Source: an uncultured Desulfovibrio sp. (GTDB lineage Bacteria > Desulfobacterota > Desulfovibrionia > Desulfovibrionales > Desulfovibrionaceae). From it: DNA of 64,000 nucleotides. Positions 59,353 through 64,000 of this stretch are shown here, in pieces. The DNA lies in assembly GCA_900547595.1 (NCBI GenBank), contig URHE01000003.1, forward strand, positions 8,470 to 72,469, given 5' to 3'. How positions within the stretch are numbered: the first letter of the stretch is position 1; every line of letters begins with the position of its first letter. A program made the position numbers and the translations under genes. A model generated the notes under the pieces. That model was not told the DNA's origin. It ran no database searches and saw only the letters and a list, made by a program, of their open reading frames with translations.

Positions 59353-59500
59353 GGTGATCCCCGGGACTCGTGGGCAGGGCACGCGGCGCACGCGTGTGAT
59401 GACCGGCTGGAGCATGCACGCAAAGGAAAGGGATGAAAACAGCGGGAGCGGCATCCATCACATGGAGAGAACGCCGTCCGGTGCTGCTTCTTCCGGTCGG

Positions 59501-59519
59501 TGCCGCTTCAGAAGCGGCA
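59501..59519. terminator. Hairpin between convergent pgpA and infA
   Basis: TGCCGCTTC and GAAGCGGCA flank a single base, a strong palindrome without a good T-run on either side. A possible but weak bidirectional terminator. Confidence 0.3.
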
Positions 59520-59545
59520 GTCCCGACGGCCCGCGAATGCGCCTC

Positions 59546-59764
59546 CTACTTCATGCGGTAGGTGATGCGCCCGCGCGAGAGGTCATACGGCGAAAGTTCC
59601 ACCTTGACGCGATCACCGGGAAGGATGCGGATATAGAATTTGCGCATCTTGCCGGAAATGTGGGCCAGCACTTCGTGACCGTTTTCCAGCTCCACGCGGA
59701 ACATGGCGTTGGGCAGGGCTTCCTGCACCACGCCGTCAACTTCGATGGATCCTTCTTTCGCCAT
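59546..59764 (-). CDS. infA: Translation initiation factor IF-1
   Basis: 72 residues of the S1-like OB fold: [40 protein letters not shown], and [19 protein letters not shown] ending GRITYRMK. The sequence matches IF-1 across its whole length. It binds the ribosomal A site during initiation. Confidence 0.98.
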   Translation of the reverse strand: MAKEGSIEVDGVVQEALPNAMFRVELENGHEVLAHISGKMRKFYIRILPGDRVKVELSPYDLSRGRITYRMK

Positions 59765-59866
59765 GATGCCTCCGCTGCAAGATATTCAGGCGGCAAGAGG
59801 ATGCAAAAAAAATGCCGTGCTGTCAAGCCGCGCGCCCGGGGCCCGGGTGCCTGAGAAGGAGATGCC

Positions 59867-60754
59867 ATGCTGTTTCCCGTTTCCGGCGTTGAATGCTCCG
59901 CCGCCCTGCCCGTGGCCGCAGCCTTCGGCATTTCATTTCTGACATCCATGGGGGGCGTTTCCGGCGCCTTTCTGCTGCTGCCGTTCCAGATCAGCGTGCT
60001 TGGCTACGTCCATCCCGGCGTCAGCGCCACCAATCAGGTATTCAATATCGTGGCGTGCCCGTCAGGGGTCTGGCGCTACTGGCGCGAGGGGCGGCTCCTC
60101 GGGCCGCTCACGCTGATCATGGCCATGGGCACGCTCCCCGGCGTCTTTGCCGGCGCGCTCATCCGCGTGACCCTCCTGCCGGATGCCGCGCGCTTTGCCC
60201 TGTTTGCGGCCATGGTCCTGCTGTATATGGCAGGGCGGCTTCTTATTGACGTCTGGCATTCGCACCGGGGAAACAAGAGACGCGCGGGAGCCGGCACGGT
60301 GGCGCCCTGCCGCGTTTTGCATTTCGGAATGCGGGAATTTGTTTTTGCCGCCGGAGAAGAAACGTTCCGCATCTCCTGCCGGGCGGTATTTCTGTTGAGC
60401 CTCGCGGTGGGGCTTGTGGGGGGCATTTACGGCATTGGCGGCGGCGCCATCATGGTGCCGTTTCTCATTTCCTTTTTTGGCCTGCCGGTGCATGCCGTGG
60501 CCGGAGCCTCGCTGTTCTGCACGTTTCTCACCTCCATCGCGGGCGTGTGCTTTTACAGTCTGCTTGCGCCGTTTTGGCCGGCCCTGGGGGTGCGGCCGGA
60601 CTGGCTCCTCGGGCTGCTTTTCGGCATGGGCGGCATGGGCGGCATGTATCTGGGCGCCCGCTGCCAGAAACTTGTTTCCGCGCGCATGCTGAAATATCTG
60701 CTGGCCGCGATTTTGCTCTTTACAGCGGCCCGCTGTCTGGGCCAAGCTCTCTAG
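59867..60754 (+). CDS. TauE/SafE-family membrane transporter
   Basis: 295 residues with about eight membrane helices and the internal duplication typical of TauE/SafE (DUF81): first half FGISFLTSMGGVSGAFLLLP, VSATNQVFNIVACPSGVWRY; second half GLVGGIYGIGGGAIMVPFLI and GASLFCTFLTSIAGV. Family members export or import sulfite, sulfonates or sulfoacetate. In a sulfate reducer a sulfur oxyanion is a reasonable but unproven substrate. AAGGAG lies just upstream of ATG 59867. Confidence 0.88.
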   Translation: MLFPVSGVECSAALPVAAAFGISFLTSMGGVSGAFLLLPFQISVLGYVHPGVSATNQVFNIVACPSGVWRYWREGRLLGPLTLIMAMGTLPGVFAGALIRVTLLPDAARFALFAAMVLLYMAGRLLIDVWHSHRGNKRRAGAGTVAPCRVLHFGMREFVFAAGEETFRISCRAVFLLSLAVGLVGGIYGIGGGAIMVPFLISFFGLPVHAVAGASLFCTFLTSIAGVCFYSLLAPFWPALGVRPDWLLGLLFGMGGMGGMYLGARCQKLVSARMLKYLLAAILLFTAARCLGQAL

Positions 60755-60790
60755 CGCTTTCGTTGTCTCTTCCACAAGGAATGTCCGTCC

Positions 60791-61621
60791 ATGCAGAATG
60801 TTTCGCAACTGCCCATTGCCATTTTCGATTCCGGAGTGGGCGGCCTCACTGTGTTCAAGGCCGTCGGCCGCCGCCTGCCGGCCGAAAACCTGCTGTATCT
60901 TGGCGATACGGCGCGCCTGCCGTATGGCACCAAGGGGCGCGACACCATCGTGCGCTATACGCTTCGGGCGGCGCGCATCCTGGTTGAGCGCGGGGCAAAA
61001 ATGCTGGTCGTGGCGTGCAATACGGCCACCGCCGCCGCGCTGCCGGCCTTGCAGCGCGAATTTGCGCCGCTGCCGGTCGTCGGCGTGCTGGAGCCGGGTG
61101 CTGCCGCCGCGGCGCGGGCCAGCCGCAATGGCGAGATTGTCGTCATCGCCACGGAAGCCACCATTTCAGGGGGCGCGTATCAGGAGGCCATTGCGCGCAT
61201 CCGGCCCGAGGCGCGTGTGCGCGGGCGTGCCTGCACGCTCTTCGTGCCCATGGCGGAAGAGGGCTGGATGGAGGGCCCGCTGGTGGAGGATGTGGCGCGC
61301 CGGTATCTGGATGACCTGTTCTCTCCGGTCATGACGGCGCCGCGCCCGGATACGCTTGTGCTTGGCTGCACGCATTTTCCGCTTCTGCTGCGCGCCCTGC
61401 AGCATGTGGTGGGCCCGGAAGTGGTCATTGTGGATTCCGCCGCCACCACAGCCGAATTCGTGGAGGGGGAGCTGCGGCGCCAGAATCTGCTGAACCGTTC
61501 GGAAGTGGGGGGAAGCCGGCGATTTCTGACAACGGACAACCCCGACCGTTTCGCGCGCACGGGCAGTCTGTTTCTGGGCAGTCCGCTGCGTCGTTCCGAG
61601 ATCGAACTGGTGGACCTCTGA
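60791..61621 (+). CDS. murI: Glutamate racemase
   Basis: A 276-residue cofactor-independent racemase giving D-glutamate for peptidoglycan. The two catalytic Cys are in VVACNTATAAALP and LVLGCTHFPLLL. The N-terminal FDSGVGGLTVFKAVGRRLP and YLGDTARLPYGTKGRDTI blocks are family signatures. AAGGA is upstream of ATG 60791, 36 bp after the TauE-type gene, so the two may be co-transcribed. Confidence 0.97.
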   Translation: MQNVSQLPIAIFDSGVGGLTVFKAVGRRLPAENLLYLGDTARLPYGTKGRDTIVRYTLRAARILVERGAKMLVVACNTATAAALPALQREFAPLPVVGVLEPGAAAAARASRNGEIVVIATEATISGGAYQEAIARIRPEARVRGRACTLFVPMAEEGWMEGPLVEDVARRYLDDLFSPVMTAPRPDTLVLGCTHFPLLLRALQHVVGPEVVIVDSAATTAEFVEGELRRQNLLNRSEVGGSRRFLTTDNPDRFARTGSLFLGSPLRRSEIELVDL

Positions 61622-61652
61622 GGCCCTGGTGCCGTTTTCCGCGCTTTTTCTG

Positions 61653-61681
61653 TTGACATGCCCGCGCCCATTCCTTAGAGA
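61653..61681 (+). promoter_or_regulatory. Candidate promoter of the HU gene
   Basis: TTGACA at 61653-61658, 17 bp spacer, TAGAGA at 61676-61681. It would give a leader of about 170 nt before ATG 61859. Confidence 0.45.
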
Positions 61682-61858
61682 GGAAGCAACTCAAGGGTAT
61701 TGTCATCAGGCCGGCGGTCGTGACCGGGCAGTTTTCCGGCGCGATGCGCTTGTCCCGTAACAGGCAACGGCGTTCACGCCAGGATGCCGTTGCAGGGCTT
61801 CTGGTTTCTGGCCTGCCTTTGGCATTTGCACGTCAACCTGAACTTCTGGAGACACACC

Positions 61859-62134
61859 ATGACAAAAGCTGAGCTTGTGGAAAAAATTTACGCCAAGGCC
61901 GGCCTGCCCACCAAAGCCAAGGCTGAAGAAGCCCTGGATGCGGTGGTGGCTTCGCTGCGCGACGCGCTTGCGGATGGCGAATCCGTGACTTTCACCGGTT
62001 TTGGCAGCTTCAAGGTCGTTTCGCGCGCCGCGCGCAAGGGCCGCAATCCGCGGACCGGCGCCGAGATCACCATCCCTGCCAGCAAGGTCGCCAAATTCAC
62101 GCCGGGCAAGGGGCTGAAGGACGCCATCAAGTAG
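61859..62134 (+). CDS. HU-family nucleoid DNA-binding protein
   Basis: A 91-residue histone-like protein: TKAELVEKIYAKAGLPTKAK, SLRDALADGESVTFTGFGSF, and the DNA-binding arm RAARKGRNPRTGAEITIPAS (Asn-Pro wedge) ending FTPGKGLKDAIK. It compacts and bends DNA. GGAG precedes ATG 61859. It is probably monocistronic, with an upstream promoter and a downstream terminator. Confidence 0.96.
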   Translation: MTKAELVEKIYAKAGLPTKAKAEEALDAVVASLRDALADGESVTFTGFGSFKVVSRAARKGRNPRTGAEITIPASKVAKFTPGKGLKDAIK

Positions 62135-62160
62135 TGGCTTTGTCCGATCCGATGTTCAGG

Positions 62161-62193
62161 CGGCGCCGTTTCCCAGGGAAGCGGCGCCGTTTT
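62161..62193 (+). terminator. Intrinsic terminator of the HU gene
   Basis: GGCGCCGTTTCCC (62162-62174) pairs with GGGAAGCGGCGCC (62176-62188, one G-T pair), followed by GTTTT. It lies 27 bp after the HU stop. Confidence 0.75.
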
Positions 62194-62471
62194 GCATGCG
62201 GGGTCTCCACCAGACGGGAAAGCCCGGGAGAATACACCAATACTGTTTGTTTGCGGTGATAGTGTTCCGCTTTGTTTTAATATTCACAATCCTGAAATCC
62301 GCTCTTCCGGTTGACCATAGGATAAAAAGTATTTTATTCATTGTCTGAAACAGACAATCGTTCCTGAAGTGCAACGCCAAATGCTGCCCGAGAATGCTCT
62401 GGTATTGACTTGAGGTGCATGAGGGGAAAAGGCGCGTCAGCTCCACGGGTCCAAAATTTAACGAGGTGCCT
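62194..62471 (+). promoter_or_regulatory. AT-rich upstream region of acs with a 17-bp dyad
   Basis: About 280 bp that is distinctly AT-richer than its surroundings and holds no supported gene. It contains a perfect dyad TTGTCTG-AAA-CAGACAA at 62341-62357 and, just before it, a possible promoter (TTGACC at 62311-62316 with TATTTT about 15 bp later). The dyad overlaps or follows the presumed start site, as expected for a repressor operator, 115 bp upstream of the acs ATG. The regulator is unknown. Confidence 0.4.
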
Positions 62472-64000
62472 ATGTCGATGCAGAAGCCGGAAAATCTGTT
62501 GTACGAAAACAGCAGCTATCTTCCCCCTCGTCATGGCAAGGATGTGGCGCGTGTGCGCAGCAGAAAGGAATATGAGGACCTGTGCAATCTGGCGCGGACG
62601 AATCCTTCCGAATTTTGGGCGAGCCGTGCCAGAAGCCTGCTGCACTGGTTCAAGCCGTGGCATACAACAGATGCCTCGGATTTTTCCGTCCCGAAGGTTT
62701 CGTGGTTCGCCGGCGGCCGGCTGAATGCCGCCTACAATTGCGTTGACCGGCATATCATTACCGATCATCGCAACAAGGCCGCCCTCATCTGGCAGGGTGA
62801 GCGCGAGATGGAGGTGCGCGCCTACACCTATCAGATGCTGTATAACGATGTCTGCCGCGTGGCAGCCGCGCTGGATGCGCTGGGCATAAAAAAGGGCGAC
62901 CGCGTGGCCCTGTATCTGCCCATGATCCCGGAACTTGTCATTGCCATGCTGGCATGCGCGCGTCTGGGAGCCATCCATACCAATATTTTTACCGGCTATG
63001 CCGAAGGCGCCGTTCAGGGGCGCATCCATGATTCCGGCTCGAAAGTCGTCATTACGGCGGACGCCGTGATGCGCGGCGGCCAGCCGAAACCGCTCAAGGC
63101 AAATCTGGACAAGATCCTCAACAACTGCCCCACCGTGCAGAAGGTGGTCGTCGTCAACCGCACCAATGACAGCGTGAGCATGCTCCGCGGGCGGGACATC
63201 TGGTGGCAGGATTTTCTGGAGGATTTTACGCTCGATGCCGATTTTCCCTGCGCCTCCATGGATGCCGAAGACCCGCTCTTCATCCTGCACACCAGCGGGA
63301 GCACCGGGCGTCCCACAGGCGTGATCCATTCCACCGGCGGCTACCTGACCTATGCCGCGCACACCACCCAGTGGGTCTTTGACCTCAAGGATACGGATGT
63401 GTACTGGTGCACGGCTGACTGTGGCTGGATCACGGGCCACACCTATCTGGTCTACGGCCCGCTGAGCCTGGGCGCCACGACCATCATGTTCGAGGGCACG
63501 CCCACCTGGCCCAAGCCCGACAGGTATTGGCGTATGGTGGAAAAATACCGCATCAATATTCTGTACACCGCCCCCACGGTCGTGCGCAGCCTCATGCGCC
63601 ACGGGGTGGACTGGGTCAGCCGGTATGACCTCTCCTCTCTCCGGATACTGGGGTCGGTGGGCGAACCCATGAATCCCGAAGCCTGGATGTGGTACCACAC
63701 GCATATCGGCAAGGGGGAGCTGCCCATTGTGGATACCTGGTGGCAAACCGAAACCGGCGGGGTCATGATCTCTCCCTTGCCCTATGCCACCCACTTGCGG
63801 CCGGGCTCCGTCACCAAACCGTTGCCCGGCATCGAAGCGGAGATACTGCGTTCCGACGGCACGGTCGCCCGGGCCAATGAAGCCGGGAACCTGGTTTTCA
63901 ACCGTTCCTGGCCGGGCCAGTTCACGGGCGTGTTTCAGAACGAGGACAAGTTCAAAAGCTACTTTGACCGCTTTCCGGGAACCTACTTTTCCGGCGATGG
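62472..64000 (+). CDS. acs: Acetyl-CoA synthetase (acetate--CoA ligase), cut by window edge
   Basis: About 509 residues are present of an expected 630-660. AMP-forming enzyme that activates acetate: WFAGGRLNAAYNCVDRHI, GDRVALYLPMIPELVIAMLA, HTNIFTGYAEGAVQGRIHDS, phosphate loop FILHTSGSTGRPTGVIHSTG, YWCTADCGWITGHTYLVYGP, FEGTPTWPKPDRYWRMVEKY, VGEPMNPEAWMWYH and DTWWQTETGGVMISPLP. The phosphate loop has Thr where PKG is more usual. GAGGTG lies five bases before ATG 62472; the catalytic C-terminal lysine region is beyond the window. Confidence 0.94.
   Translation, partial: MSMQKPENLLYENSSYLPPRHGKDVARVRSRKEYEDLCNLARTNPSEFWASRARSLLHWFKPWHTTDASDFSVPKVSWFAGGRLNAAYNCVDRHIITDHRNKAALIWQGEREMEVRAYTYQMLYNDVCRVAAALDALGIKKGDRVALYLPMIPELVIAMLACARLGAIHTNIFTGYAEGAVQGRIHDSGSKVVITADAVMRGGQPKPLKANLDKILNNCPTVQKVVVVNRTNDSVSMLRGRDIWWQDFLEDFTLDADFPCASMDAEDPLFILHTSGSTGRPTGVIHSTGGYLTYAAHTTQWVFDLKDTDVYWCTADCGWITGHTYLVYGPLSLGATTIMFEGTPTWPKPDRYWRMVEKYRINILYTAPTVVRSLMRHGVDWVSRYDLSSLRILGSVGEPMNPEAWMWYHTHIGKGELPIVDTWWQTETGGVMISPLPYATHLRPGSVTKPLPGIEAEILRSDGTVARANEAGNLVFNRSWPGQFTGVFQNEDKFKSYFDRFPGTYFSGD

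Overview
The window looks like a chromosome segment of a GC-rich sulfate-reducing deltaproteobacterium, most likely a Desulfovibrionaceae member. This is inferred from gene content (fused ispDF, a Cys-tailed IscA-like protein, a separate long PurQ, glyQ/glyS, umuDC) and a high-GC coding style. No rRNA or marker tree could be used, so the family is an inference. Most of the window is dense housekeeping sequence with short gaps, interrupted by two accessory regions.

Layout. 1-4.6 kb: partial ddl, an HD phosphohydrolase, a polytopic GT-C-like membrane protein and a PAS/sigma-54 regulator. 4.8-7.2 kb: tRNA-Ser(GCT), followed by a degraded integrase start with inverted repeats and an AT-rich islet holding a nitroreductase and a divergent AraC regulator. 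This looks like an old integration scar. 7.4-12.6 kb: an AdiC-like antiporter, umuD-umuC, an mdtJ-mdtI pair and ogt.

12.9-28.6 kb (minus strand) is the centrepiece: a six-gene operon read STAS protein, then SpoIIE phosphatase with a C-terminal RsbW-like kinase domain, then a 3026-residue NRPS (A-T-C-A-T-C-A-T-R), an Sfp-type phosphopantetheinyl transferase, a PaaK-like ligase, and a MATE exporter that itself carries an RsbW-like kinase domain. All gaps are 11-39 bp. It appears to couple synthesis and export of a reductively released, probably N-capped, short peptide to a partner-switching phosphorylation module, with no sigma factor in the operon.

28.8-64 kb: housekeeping. An ogt remnant, YjbQ and a FemAB/GNAT-like protein; an IscA-like protein; mfd with two SurA-like foldases and rodZ (split by a frameshift); recO, glyQ, glyS, rpsT and tRNA-Arg(ACG); purQ, a Nif3-like protein and a zinc-ribbon coiled-coil protein; rnpB, ispDF, a fadD-like ligase and aspartate kinase; tsaE, nnr and acpS; UDP-glucose dehydrogenase, a rhomboid protease and rpmB; a chorismate mutase/EPSP-synthase-like protein with apparently lost catalytic motifs; tRNA-Leu(TAA), pgpA, infA, a TauE-type permease, murI, an HU protein and the first two thirds of acs. 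Several promoters and intrinsic terminators are visible by eye. No CRISPR array, rRNA or intact insertion sequence was seen.
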